From: Candidatus Fermentibacterota bacterium
GTDB taxonomy: Bacteria > Fermentibacterota > Fermentibacteria > Fermentibacterales > JCC-6
Assembly: GCA_014728175.1 (NCBI GenBank)
Contig: WJMA01000017.1
Span: 186,001-250,000 of the forward strand
Direction of reading: 5' to 3'
Length of the DNA: 64,000 nucleotides
In this document: positions 44,740-53,013 of the stretch, in pieces
How the letters are laid out: every line of letters starts with the position of its first letter
Numbering within the stretch: the first letter of the stretch is position 1
Position numbers and translations under genes: made by a program
Notes under the pieces: generated by a model
Told to the model about the DNA's origin: nothing
What the model saw: only the letters and a program-made list of their open reading frames with translations
The model's database searches: none

Positions 44740-46172
44740 TCCACCTCTCCCGCCTTCTCTTCCGATACGTTTTCTACTCTGGTGGATACGCTACCGTCGG
44801 AAACGGTTACGTCCAACCGGTCACCCTCGCCTATCCCACTGACGCTTCTGACCAGCGTGCCGTCGGAGCGGCGAACCACGGACCAGCCCAGAGCCAGCAT
44901 GTCCTCCGGGCTCCTCCTGCGGACCTCCGATTCCAGCCTTTCCGTGAGAAGCCGCTGTTCGGAGATCCTCTGACGGAGAGCGCTCTCCAGCCTTTCCCCG
45001 AGGGAGTGGAGCCTTTGCCGTTCCATGTCCATCCTGCCCGCCGGAACCAGGTAAGCCAGTCGCTCCACCTCCGTGTCCACTCGTTTCTCCATCCCCCGGA
45101 TCTCCCCGGCGACGGAGTCGCCCAGCCGGTGGAGCAGGCCGTCCAGACCGGCCAGGTCCGTCCTGATCCCGATCTCTGTCAGTTCCCTCAGTCTTTCCGC
45201 CGTCGCCTTCAGCGATGACGACGCCCCGGCCAACCTGGGTAGGCAGATGCTTTGCAGGAGGGACGCCAGCGACTCCACGTCGGTCAGGAATCCCCCGACA
45301 TGATCGACCAGGAGGGAGGCGGCATGGGTGGGGGTCTTGGCGCAGGTGTGGGCCGCATAATCGGGAAGAGTGCTGTCTATCTCGTGTCCGATCGCGCTTA
45401 CCACGGGTCGTGGGCAGGCGGCCACCGCTGTTCCTATGAGCTCATCGTTCAGCCAGTCCAAATCGGCTTGTGAGCCCCCTCCCCTGGTAAGGACCACCAC
45501 GTCCAGGGGAGGATCGATGGTGGCCAGCGCTCTCAGGGATGCCCGTACGGTATCGGCGGCGTCCCTACCCTGCATCGACGCCCAGGAGGCGAATACCTCG
45601 AATGGGAGGTCACTCTCGTCGAGAGTCTTCAGGAAATCTTTGGCAGCGGCGGAGTCCCGGGAGGTAACCAGGCCCACCCTGAGAGGCAGAGAGGACAGCT
45701 CCAGGGAGGGATTCTTCTCCAGCAGACCCTCCCTGCGCAGACGGTCCAGAAGCTTCCGCAGGGCCAACGCGCGCTTGCCGGTGGTCCAGGCCGGGTCAAC
45801 CTTGATTACGTTGAACTGGTACCTTCCACCCCGGGCCCACAGGTCCACCCGACCCAGGACCCTTACGCTCATTCCCTCCACCGGATTGAACGAGATTCCC
45901 TCCCGGGCGAGATCCCTTACCACCTGAGCCTTGGAGCCGGCGAACAGCGCGCAGTCTATCGATGCCTCCGGGAATCCTCCCTCCACCGAGGGATCCACCA
46001 GCTGGAAGTACATGTGTCCCCTTCCGGTGACCCTGGGATTCCCGGAGATCTCTCCCCTGAGCCATACCGGATAGGGGAAAGCGGTTTCCAGCAGCTCTTT
46101 GACCCTTTGGTTCAAGGACAGAACGGTGTAATCGGTGCGGTGGTCAGTAGAGTTCGAGAAGGTATCCTCCAC
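44736..46172 (-). CDS. xseA: exodeoxyribonuclease VII large subunit
   Basis: 478 aa from GTG 46172, with GGGGA about 7 bases before. An N-terminal OB fold (YTVLSLNQRVKELLETAFPY; VWLRGEISG; HMYFQLVD) is followed by the catalytic domain with LPLRVGLVTSRDSAAAKDFL, VVVLTRGGGSQADLDWLNDE, PVVSAIGHEIDSTLPDYAAH and AKTPTHAASLL, then a long C-terminal coiled coil. With XseB it degrades single-stranded DNA to oligonucleotides in both directions. Its start region overlaps the end of the small exported gene upstream by 29 bp, so it may be expressed with it. Confidence 0.96.
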   Translation of the reverse strand: MEDTFSNSTDHRTDYTVLSLNQRVKELLETAFPYPVWLRGEISGNPRVTGRGHMYFQLVDPSVEGGFPEASIDCALFAGSKAQVVRDLAREGISFNPVEGMSVRVLGRVDLWARGGRYQFNVIKVDPAWTTGKRALALRKLLDRLRREGLLEKNPSLELSSLPLRVGLVTSRDSAAAKDFLKTLDESDLPFEVFASWASMQGRDAADTVRASLRALATIDPPLDVVVLTRGGGSQADLDWLNDELIGTAVAACPRPVVSAIGHEIDSTLPDYAAHTCAKTPTHAASLLVDHVGGFLTDVESLASLLQSICLPRLAGASSSLKATAERLRELTEIGIRTDLAGLDGLLHRLGDSVAGEIRGMEKRVDTEVERLAYLVPAGRMDMERQRLHSLGERLESALRQRISEQRLLTERLESEVRRRSPEDMLALGWSVVRRSDGTLVRSVSGIGEGDRLDVTVSDGSVSTRVENVSEEKAGEVE

Positions 46173-46524
46173 CGGTTTCCCCGACGTCGTGTATAACCAG
46201 ATAGGCCGTTCCGGTGTACGGAGCGGTGAGCGTGAAGTCTTCCGGGCCTTCCCTGATCCCCTCGGCTATGGCGTGCTCTCTGGCGTAGTGGTAATCCTCG
46301 CGGTAGGGCAGGGACATGAATCGGTCGAGGTCCATCTCCCGGGATGCCACCACCAGGTCGAAGTCTTGTTCAGTACGGTCCAGATGAAGGATGACCCAGT
46401 AGTCAATGCCCTCCACCATGGAGACCGCGTATATGCAGGTGGCCCCGGGTTGGATGGTGTCCTCCGCCGAGAGCAGGGGGGAGGCGGAGGCAACGATGCA
46501 GATCGTAGTAAGGATCGGAGCCAT
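46144..46524 (-). CDS. small exported protein, pre-peptidase-like beta domain, unknown function
   Basis: 126 aa. Signal peptide MAPILTTICIVASASPLLSA. The mature part is a single beta-sandwich-like unit (IQPGATCIYAVSMVEGIDYW; DFDLVVASREMDLDRFMSLP; FTLTAPYTGTAYLVIHDVGE; GGGYLLELY), resembling bacterial pre-peptidase C-terminal (PPC) domains, which have D-x-D-L...Y.ls turns. No catalytic residues. Its 3' end runs 29 bp into xseA and its upstream region is the AT-rich island. Confidence 0.65.
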   Translation of the reverse strand: MAPILTTICIVASASPLLSAEDTIQPGATCIYAVSMVEGIDYWVILHLDRTEQDFDLVVASREMDLDRFMSLPYREDYHYAREHAIAEGIREGPEDFTLTAPYTGTAYLVIHDVGETGGGYLLELY

Positions 46525-46634
46525 ATTACATCCTCCGGTAGGTTACGGGAGTAATCATCTGTACTGAGCCGGTCGCGGTCAAGCTCCCAAACCTCGTCGG
46601 GCGGGAAAATTCGGAGTGGATTAACCAATAATAC

Positions 46635-46647
46635 ACCATAATATGGT
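46635..46647. repeat. operator-like palindrome ACCATA-A-TATGGT
   Basis: Perfect 6-base arms around one central base, within a larger imperfect inverted repeat whose outer arms are TAACCA (46622) and TGGTTA (46644). The size fits a dimeric regulator binding site upstream of the small exported gene at 46524. Confidence 0.5.
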
Positions 46648-46711
46648 TAGTTAACCTTGGGAAGGAAGCGCACGAAGTTTAGTTTCCCATTCTTAAGGAG
46701 CACGAGGGTAG

Positions 46712-46745
46712 GTATTAAAGCATGATGTTTTAATACTATATTAAA
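46712..46745. repeat. nested inverted repeats of TATTAAA
   Basis: GTATTAAA (46712) pairs with TTTAATAC (46729) across a 9-base loop, and the same TTTAATA can instead pair with a second TATTAAA (46739) across 3 bases. Two mutually exclusive hairpins, or two overlapping operator half-site pairs, are therefore possible. Confidence 0.55.
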
Positions 46746-46958
46746 CTCGGCTATTCACAACCTCCAACAGATTATGTCCGCTTTATAGGCATTGGTTGGA
46801 TTGAGCGCATCTTTGCGGTCGCCGCGTTAGATGATTCTCGGCCATGTAGGGAATGGTAATGGGGTAAAGGGCCATCCCAAGAGAAAATAAATGAGCCAAC
46901 TATGCTTTCTCGGTAGTGGAAGACCGTTTTCTTTCCGGCACATTCGCGGTTCCTCTTC

Positions 46959-46986
46959 TTGTCAGAAGAACGTGTGGTTGCATACT
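46959..46986 (+). promoter_or_regulatory. predicted promoter of the nucleoside kinase gene
   Basis: -35 TTGTCA, 16-base spacer, -10 CATACT, about 58 bases before the chosen start at 47044. Both hexamers deviate from consensus. Confidence 0.35.
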
Positions 46987-47043
46987 TGTAGGTACCGGTG
47001 GTTATAGGATTCCCACCTCGACCGCGATGCACGGGAGATGGAA

Positions 47044-48618
47044 ATGACGAGAGATCTGGCGCCGGGAGACGTTGTGGCTAAGATCGATGACTCGGGAGTA
47101 ATTGTTCACCTGGGAGAAGACCTGCCTGACGAAGCCGGGGCTGAGAAGGTAAGGGCCGGAACGGGCGAGGGGCGCGAGGCGTACAGAAGAGGGCTGATTC
47201 TGGCCCTGGATCAGGCGGTAAGGAGGGCGTTTCCCACATCGCGGTTGTGGGTGGAGCATTCCATATCCCTGGGGTACAGATGCCGTCTGGAGAACGCTCC
47301 GGACCTTTCGGCCGAGGAGATAGTCAGGGTTCTTTCGGAGAACCTGAGGCGGGTGGTCAACGAGGACCTGCCCATAGAATGGGTAGAGGTTGACGGTGGC
47401 GAGGTTCCCTCCTCTTACGATGACCTCCCCCCATGGCGCGAAGGGAGAAAGCCGCTGATGCTCAACAAGCTGGGCGACAGCTGCACCTTCGCCATGGGTC
47501 CCTGCGTGCCCCGGACCCGCTGGCTGGGAACCTGGGAGTTAAGGCCCCAGCGGGATAGTTTCGTTCTCAGGTTTCCCGGGTCCGTCTCCTGGCCGGAGAT
47601 AGAGCCCTGGCATCCGCGCCCCAAGTTGTCGCGGGAGTTCGACATGGAGGAAAAGCACGGGGCCAGGATGCGGGTGCGGACGGTGAGTGAGCTGAACGCC
47701 AGGATCGAGGAGGACGGGGGCAGGGAGGTGGTGGTGATGAGCCATTTCTACCAGAACTACAAGCTGGTGGGAATGGTCAACGTGCTGGAGCGCGACTTCC
47801 CGGACAAGAGGATAGTGATGATAGCCGGTCCCTCCTCCAGCGGTAAGACCACCGTGGCCCGCCTGCTGGGAACCTATCTTAAAGCGATGGGCTTCGGTGT
47901 GTTGACGGTGAGCATAGACGATTACTTCAAGAATCGCACGGAGACTCCGGTGGACTCCGGAGGAAAAATGGATTTCGAATGCCTGGAGGCCATTGAGACG
48001 GACCTGTTTGCCCGGGACATACGAAGGCTTCTGGCGGGGGAGGAGATTAGGATTCCCACCTTCGACTTTCCCTCCGGCACCAGGCGGGAGGGGACGGAAA
48101 CGGTGAGTCTGGGAGAGAGGGATTTCCTGCTCATTGAAGGGATACACGGTCTGAACGACGAGCTGACCCCGGGCATCGACCCCTCCATCAAGTACAAGAT
48201 ATACGTATCCGCGCTTACCCAGCTCAACATCGATCGCCTGACCAGGATGTCCACCTCCGACAGCCGGTTGCTGCGGAGGATAGTCAGGGACAGCCCCAGG
48301 CGCGGCTACACCGCTGAGGAGACCATAGGCAACTGGCCGATGGTCAGGAGGGGGGAGAGGAAGTACATCTTCCCCTTCCAGGAGAAGGCGGACGTCATGT
48401 TCAACTCGGCTCTTCCCTACGAGCTGCCGGTCCTGAAGAGGTACGCCCTGCCGTTGCTGGAAGAGGTGACCGTGGGATCGTCGGCCTACCACACGGCCGA
48501 CCGTCTGCTGAGATTGTTGGATTGCGTCAGGACTTTGAACGAGTCGCTGGTTCCGGGTTTCAGTCTATTGAGAGAGTTCATAGGTGGATCTGCTTTCGAA
48601 GACGGGGAGGATGGATAA
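47044..48618 (+). CDS. uridine kinase-like nucleoside kinase with ThrRS-like N-terminal region
   Basis: 524 aa; the start is set at ATG 47044 because GGGAG lies 7 bases upstream, while at ATG 47038 it would abut the codon. Residues 1-60 resemble the TGS/N2 region of threonyl-tRNA synthetase-fused kinases (LDQAVRRAFPTSRLWVEHSI). Residues about 250-450 are a P-loop phosphoribulokinase/uridine kinase domain: MIAGPSSSGKTTVARLLGTY, SIDDYFKNRTETP, LIEGIHGLND and RLLRRIVRDSPRRGYTAEET. Likely it phosphorylates a nucleoside such as uridine or cytidine. Its stop overlaps the next gene by one base (TAATG), so it is coupled to the M1 peptidase. Confidence 0.88.
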   Translation: MTRDLAPGDVVAKIDDSGVIVHLGEDLPDEAGAEKVRAGTGEGREAYRRGLILALDQAVRRAFPTSRLWVEHSISLGYRCRLENAPDLSAEEIVRVLSENLRRVVNEDLPIEWVEVDGGEVPSSYDDLPPWREGRKPLMLNKLGDSCTFAMGPCVPRTRWLGTWELRPQRDSFVLRFPGSVSWPEIEPWHPRPKLSREFDMEEKHGARMRVRTVSELNARIEEDGGREVVVMSHFYQNYKLVGMVNVLERDFPDKRIVMIAGPSSSGKTTVARLLGTYLKAMGFGVLTVSIDDYFKNRTETPVDSGGKMDFECLEAIETDLFARDIRRLLAGEEIRIPTFDFPSGTRREGTETVSLGERDFLLIEGIHGLNDELTPGIDPSIKYKIYVSALTQLNIDRLTRMSTSDSRLLRRIVRDSPRRGYTAEETIGNWPMVRRGERKYIFPFQEKADVMFNSALPYELPVLKRYALPLLEEVTVGSSAYHTADRLLRLLDCVRTLNESLVPGFSLLREFIGGSAFEDGEDG

Positions 48619-50531
48619 TGAGTTACGTATTGCTGGTGCTGGCCCTGGTGGTTGCGCCCAGGCATCCGGTAGACAACGCCGCCTGGCGCAGGCCGCTGGT
48701 GCCCATGGGTCCGGTCGGTGGCGAGGAGCCCCTGCAGCACGATTTCGATGCCGTTCACTACGACCTGGATATAGAGGTCTTTCCGGAGCTGGAGGAGATA
48801 GAGGGCGTGACTACGGTCAGGCTGACTCCCGATGGGAGTACGATCAGCCAGATAAAGCTGGACCTGGTTCAGCTGGCGGTAGACTCGGTCTGGGACTCAT
48901 CGGGGCCGCTGTCCTACACCCAGGAGGGCGATTCCATAATCGTCGACCTGGGACAGCCTCTCAACCCGGGAGATACGACCGACGTCTACGTCTCTTACGG
49001 GGGAACCCCCTGGAACGAAGGTCCGGGCAGGTTCGGCGGCTTCTGGTTCCAGGTCTACGTCTTCTACCAGATGGGCGTGGGGATATACACCGACCCTCCG
49101 TCCGTGGGCAGGGCGATGTTCCCCTGCTGGGACCATCCGGCGGACAAGGCGACTTTCGACTTCCATGTAACCTGCGCCGATACCCTGTACGCGGTAGCCA
49201 ACGGTGATCTGGTAAGCATAGACCGCCACGACGGCAGGGCCGTCTACAACTGGGAGCTGGACCAGCCTATGTCCACCTACCTGGCGGCCATCTCGGTATC
49301 GGATTACACCGTGCTTACCGATTCCACTTACGACTGGATCAAGTACTACGTCTATCCCTGGGAGGTGGAGGACGCCAGGGGAAGCTTCGTGGACGTGGAC
49401 AAGATGATGGATCAGTTCGAGAGCCACTACGGGCCCTATCCCTGGAACTGCAAGTTCAGCTACGTCGAGACCCCCAAGGGCAGCATGGAGCACACCAGCG
49501 AGGTCTATCTCATCGCCTCCTCCATAAACGGGACGACCAACTGGAACCATCTTTTCGCCCATGAGATGAGCCATATGTGGTGGGGAGACTGCGTCACCGA
49601 GGCCGAGTGGTCCGACGTATGGCTCTCCGAGGGCTTCGCCACCTACAGCGAGGCGCTGTGGTCGGAGTACTACAGCGACTCGGCGTACACGGAGTACATG
49701 GTGGAGAACATCATGATACCCTACCTCCGCAGCGGTGAGACCTTTCCCCTGACCGCCCCGGGCGAGCCGTCGGAGTACTGGAGCTACACCACCTACGAGA
49801 AGGGGGCCAGCGTTCTGCACATGCTCAGGTACGTGTTGGGAGACACGAACTTCTACAACGCCCTGGCGCACTACTTCGACCACCATAGCTTCCGGACCGC
49901 TACCACCGTTGATCTGATGGAGCACATGGAGGTGGAGTACGGGGACACCCTGGACTGGTTCTTTGACAGCTGGGCCTACGGCGAGGGATACCCGATCTAC
50001 GACTTCGACTACTCCTGGCAGCAGTCCGGCAGCGACTGGGAGCTGACGATCGGTGTCGATCAAATCCAGAGCTTCTCCACGTTCTTCACCATGCCCCTGG
50101 AGTTCCTGGTCCTGGGAACCTCCATGGAGGACTCCGTGGTGGTGATGTGGAACGACGAGTGGTCCGACACAGAGACCTTCCTGCTGCCGTACGAGCCGCA
50201 GATGGTTCTCTTCGACCCCTACTACCACATCCTATCTACGGCTCTGCTGGGAGTGGAGGACAGTCCGACCCCACCCAGTGGGGGCACCAGGCCCATATCC
50301 ATACATCCGAATCCCACGACCAGCTGGGCGGAGATCGAGTGGACCGGGGTCGAGGACCGCAGCGGGTCGGTGCTGATCTTCGATCTCAGCGGCAGGCTGA
50401 TGATGGACAAAGATCTGGTCGGAGGGAGATGTACCATCGACGTAACCTCGTTGCCCTCCGGAACCTATCTTATAGAGGCCAGGGCGGAGGGCAATCTGCG
50501 CCAGGTCCACAGGCTGGTGGTAGTCAGGTAG
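48618..50531 (+). CDS. M1-family aminopeptidase with Por-type C-terminal sorting tail
   Basis: 637 aa from ATG 48618 (MSYVLLVLALVVAPRHPVD, a signal peptide). The N-terminal beta domain has HYDLDIEVFPELEEIEG. The exopeptidase motif is GSMEH in ETPKGSMEHTSEVYL, and zinc site HExxH-x18-E is HEMSHMWWGDC...WLSEGFA. The catalytic Tyr candidate is in SYTTYEKGASVLHML. Residues about 560-637 form a tail (ISIHPNPTTSWAEIEW ... FDLSGRLMMDKDL ... LPSGTYLIEARAEG) that looks like the type IX secretion C-terminal domain. It is probably secreted and cuts N-terminal residues from peptides. It follows the nucleoside kinase by a TAATG overlap, which is likely chance packing. Confidence 0.93.
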   Translation: MSYVLLVLALVVAPRHPVDNAAWRRPLVPMGPVGGEEPLQHDFDAVHYDLDIEVFPELEEIEGVTTVRLTPDGSTISQIKLDLVQLAVDSVWDSSGPLSYTQEGDSIIVDLGQPLNPGDTTDVYVSYGGTPWNEGPGRFGGFWFQVYVFYQMGVGIYTDPPSVGRAMFPCWDHPADKATFDFHVTCADTLYAVANGDLVSIDRHDGRAVYNWELDQPMSTYLAAISVSDYTVLTDSTYDWIKYYVYPWEVEDARGSFVDVDKMMDQFESHYGPYPWNCKFSYVETPKGSMEHTSEVYLIASSINGTTNWNHLFAHEMSHMWWGDCVTEAEWSDVWLSEGFATYSEALWSEYYSDSAYTEYMVENIMIPYLRSGETFPLTAPGEPSEYWSYTTYEKGASVLHMLRYVLGDTNFYNALAHYFDHHSFRTATTVDLMEHMEVEYGDTLDWFFDSWAYGEGYPIYDFDYSWQQSGSDWELTIGVDQIQSFSTFFTMPLEFLVLGTSMEDSVVVMWNDEWSDTETFLLPYEPQMVLFDPYYHILSTALLGVEDSPTPPSGGTRPISIHPNPTTSWAEIEWTGVEDRSGSVLIFDLSGRLMMDKDLVGGRCTIDVTSLPSGTYLIEARAEGNLRQVHRLVVVR

Positions 50532-50533
50532 CC

Positions 50534-51511
50534 TCAGTCGGCGGGGAGTAGCCCCAGCAGGGAAGCCACCCGGCCGAAGACTGCGTCTGGACGCTCCACG
50601 ACTGCGGCTCCAGCCTCCTCCAGGAGCCGTCTCTTGGCGGAGTACGTGTCCGCCTCGGCCCGGACTATGGCCCCCGCGTGGCTCTGGGCCACGCCGGACT
50701 TGGTGAACTTCCCGCCCAGGAAGACCACCACCGGTTTGGTTATCTCACCGGCCGCGACCGCCCCGGCCAGGTCGTTCTCCTGCCTGGTCCCGGTCTCTCC
50801 GTAGACCGCGATTACCCTGGTCCTGGTGTCCGCCTGGAAGGCCCTGGCGGCATCCAGCATGGATACGCCGGGAACCGGATCACCGCCTATGCAGACCACC
50901 GCGGAGACCCCCGGAGGCTGCTCGCCCCAGACCGGTCCGTAGGTACCGTCGGGCCGGGGAGCTGGCAGGTGGGGGCGACAATGGAACGCGCCCAGAAGCT
51001 GGGAGAGGCCGCCGGAGCGGGAGATGACCCCTATGCAACCGGGCTGGTAGCTCTTTCGGGCCCAGCTGGTCCTTCCGCCCAGCATTCCGAAGAGGTAGCC
51101 CGAGGTGTCTACCATACCTACCGTATTGGGCCCCAAAAATTTGGCCTGGTGAGGCCGGGCCCTTTCCGCAACGACTATAGCATCGTGGGTGGGCACGCCG
51201 TCGGCCGTGACGACCAGGAACTTGATACCGGCCTCCAAGGCCTCCGATGCGGCGGAGAGAACCGCCCGCGCCGGGACGAAAAGAACCGCGGCGTTAAGGT
51301 CCGGGAAACGTTCCAGGGCCTCCGCCGCGTTGTCGAACACCGGAGTTCCATCCACCTCCTGGCCGCCCTTGCCGGGGGTACAACCCGCCAGGATCCTGGT
51401 ACCGAAGCCGGTCATCAACCGGGAGCTTCTTCTTCCCTGCCGCCCGGTCATGCCGAACACCAGGACCCGGGGCTCGGATATTCCGCACAGATGCTCCAGC
51501 AGACCGCTCAT
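50534..51511 (-). CDS. SucD-like CoA ligase alpha subunit
   Basis: 325 aa from ATG 51511, which forms an ATGA overlap with the upstream SucC-like gene; the 51526 start is inside it. CoA-binding Rossmann part: VLVFGMTGRQGRRSSRLMTG, LAGCTPGKGGQEVDGTPVF. Ligase part: CIGVISRSGGLSQLLGAF, ICIGGDPVPG-like block, and VVFLGGKFTKSGVAQSHAGAI, which holds the phospho-His (HAGAI). All catalytic blocks of succinyl-CoA synthetase alpha are present. There is a distinctive insert (PHLPAPRPDGTYGPVWGEQP) after SRSGGLSQ. It pairs with the ferredoxin-tailed SucC homologue, so it should make or use an acyl-CoA with NTP; the acid is unknown. Confidence 0.88.
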   Translation of the reverse strand: MSGLLEHLCGISEPRVLVFGMTGRQGRRSSRLMTGFGTRILAGCTPGKGGQEVDGTPVFDNAAEALERFPDLNAAVLFVPARAVLSAASEALEAGIKFLVVTADGVPTHDAIVVAERARPHQAKFLGPNTVGMVDTSGYLFGMLGGRTSWARKSYQPGCIGVISRSGGLSQLLGAFHCRPHLPAPRPDGTYGPVWGEQPPGVSAVVCIGGDPVPGVSMLDAARAFQADTRTRVIAVYGETGTRQENDLAGAVAAGEITKPVVVFLGGKFTKSGVAQSHAGAIVRAEADTYSAKRRLLEEAGAAVVERPDAVFGRVASLLGLLPAD

Positions 51512-52995
51512 TGGGCCGTCTCCCATGGTATGCGCAGGTGGATCAGCAGTTCAGACTCCCCTTCCAGGATAGCGTGGGTCTCGCACATCAGACATCCGAT
51601 GCACCGGGCCTCGGGGGAGGGAACGATGGTTTGCCGTTCCCGGTCCCACTGCAGAAACCCGGTGGGACAGACGTCCACGCATCCGGGACGCTTTCCGTCA
51701 CATCTCTCGGGGTAGAAGTAGAAATCCCCGGGGGGATTTTCTACGCTGAAGACGGGGTCGCCGGGAGGGGGCGGAGGCGTATCGACAGCCTCCCTGGAGT
51801 CTACCGCGACCTCCGGTATATCGTCTACCATAGCGTTGGGGAACACCGTGGCCGGGTAATGTCCGACCTGTACGGGAAGGGAGGGCGATACCCGCTCGAA
51901 AAGGCGATGGGCCAGGTCCTCGTCCGTTCCGCCGAAACGCAGCAGCGAGGGAAGCGGGGTGGGGGACCCCCGCAGGGCCTTCCATACCGCCGCCGCCAGA
52001 TGATGCTGGTTCTGGAAGGCCATTCCGGATCCGGTCAGAAGCAGAACCTGCGCGTTCTCCTGAGAGAGAATCACCCTCAGTATGCGATAGCTCTTGAAGG
52101 CCGAGAGGCCGCCGGAGGTATCCGACTCGTTGAGGGCGTACAGGTCCCTTCTGTTCCCGGTGGCCATTTCCCAGAGCATCTTGCCCCCTCCGCCGCAGAG
52201 GTTGGTGGCCACCTTCCACGAGCCTTCCGGGGCCGGCTCTCGGTTCTGTCTGAAGAAGCCGGTTCCCGAGGGGTCCTGCTGGTTTATCCGCTCCACGGTC
52301 CTCTCCAGGGAGGTTAGATCGGAGGCTCTGGATGTCCGGACCCCGAACAGCGAGCTGTGGTCCTCGGGGACTGCGCGAGTCTCGTACTCGGCCCTGCAAT
52401 CCACAACCAGGGGGTTTCCGTCTTTGGTTACGCCTATGGGATTGACCTCCAGCACCAGCAGCTTGAACCTGCAAAAGACGCTGACCATGCTCTGAAGGAA
52501 CTCGCACAATCTTTCTCCCCCCTTGATCCGGGGAATGCTCTTCTCTATTCGGGCGGCCGAAGGGGGAGTTTGTAGCGAGAAATCGATCCTGACCAGGCTG
52601 TCGGCCCTCTCCTCGACGCCGCTGCCCCCCCTGGGGTTGAACAGAAGTAGCCCGCCCGCCGGACGGCCTTCTCCGCCCAGCTCCAGCGTGCAGGCGGCGT
52701 AGTACTCGGCGTAAAGATCTACGGGCTCGGTAACCAGGACCCCTTCCAGATTGGCATCTTCCGCCCTGCTCTGGATATCCCTCAGCCCGACCGATAGCTC
52801 CTCGGCTTCCTCGACCAGCCTGACCAGCCCCTTGCTCGCCCTGCTGGTGACTCCCGGGATCTGGGCCTTGAGGTAGGCGGGAACGGGCAAGGGCTGCTCC
52901 GGAGCCTCGCCCCGAGGCAGGAAGGTGCCCTTTACCATGGGCAGCTTCTCGGTTCCCAGCAGCTCCCTGGTTCTGTGTTCGGTCAGAGCGGGCAT
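51508..52995 (-). CDS. SucC-like CoA ligase beta subunit fused to a C-terminal ferredoxin-type [4Fe-4S] domain
   Basis: 495 aa, longer than normal SucC (about 390). Residues 1-60 match the SucC start (RTRELLGTEKLPMVKG; LKAQIPGVTSRASKGLVRLV), although the usual GGRGKAGG loop is altered. The Mg site LEVNPIGVTKDG and the C-terminal ligase half (NLCGGGGKMLWEMATGNRRD; LLLTGSGMAFQNQHHLAAAV) remain. After a Pro-rich hinge (DTPPPPPGDPVF), residues about 430-495 form a ferredoxin-like domain: RPGCVDVCPTGFLQW and RCIGCLMCETHAIL. GGAAGG precedes the ATG. Operon order is DUF362 - radical SAM - this gene - SucD-like. The fusion implies redox-linked acyl-CoA chemistry; this is inference. Confidence 0.85.
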   Translation of the reverse strand: MPALTEHRTRELLGTEKLPMVKGTFLPRGEAPEQPLPVPAYLKAQIPGVTSRASKGLVRLVEEAEELSVGLRDIQSRAEDANLEGVLVTEPVDLYAEYYAACTLELGGEGRPAGGLLLFNPRGGSGVEERADSLVRIDFSLQTPPSAARIEKSIPRIKGGERLCEFLQSMVSVFCRFKLLVLEVNPIGVTKDGNPLVVDCRAEYETRAVPEDHSSLFGVRTSRASDLTSLERTVERINQQDPSGTGFFRQNREPAPEGSWKVATNLCGGGGKMLWEMATGNRRDLYALNESDTSGGLSAFKSYRILRVILSQENAQVLLLTGSGMAFQNQHHLAAAVWKALRGSPTPLPSLLRFGGTDEDLAHRLFERVSPSLPVQVGHYPATVFPNAMVDDIPEVAVDSREAVDTPPPPPGDPVFSVENPPGDFYFYPERCDGKRPGCVDVCPTGFLQWDRERQTIVPSPEARCIGCLMCETHAILEGESELLIHLRIPWETAQ

Positions 52996-53013
52996 GGACG
53001 GTATCCTTCCATT

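Larger units (their letters stand above)
46525..47043. other. gene-free AT-rich intergenic island (about 520 bp)
   Basis: This is the longest gap in the window and is visibly AT-richer than the surrounding coding DNA, especially 46610-46760. It separates the divergent small exported gene and nucleoside kinase gene. It contains two palindromic elements (listed separately) and a promoter for the kinase near its right end. The only ORFs are short and have no recognisable family. It may be a regulatory region, a small structured RNA locus, or a decayed insertion. Confidence 0.7.

Noticed and set aside
46772-47032. 86-aa ORF on the minus strand in the AT-rich island
   Set aside because: No family, no ribosome site, basic and low-quality composition; it looks like a chance ORF in non-coding DNA.
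48897-50228. 443-aa minus-strand ORF opposite the M1 peptidase
   Set aside because: Shadow frame with repetitive Val/Gly/His composition; the zinc-peptidase motifs are on the plus strand.
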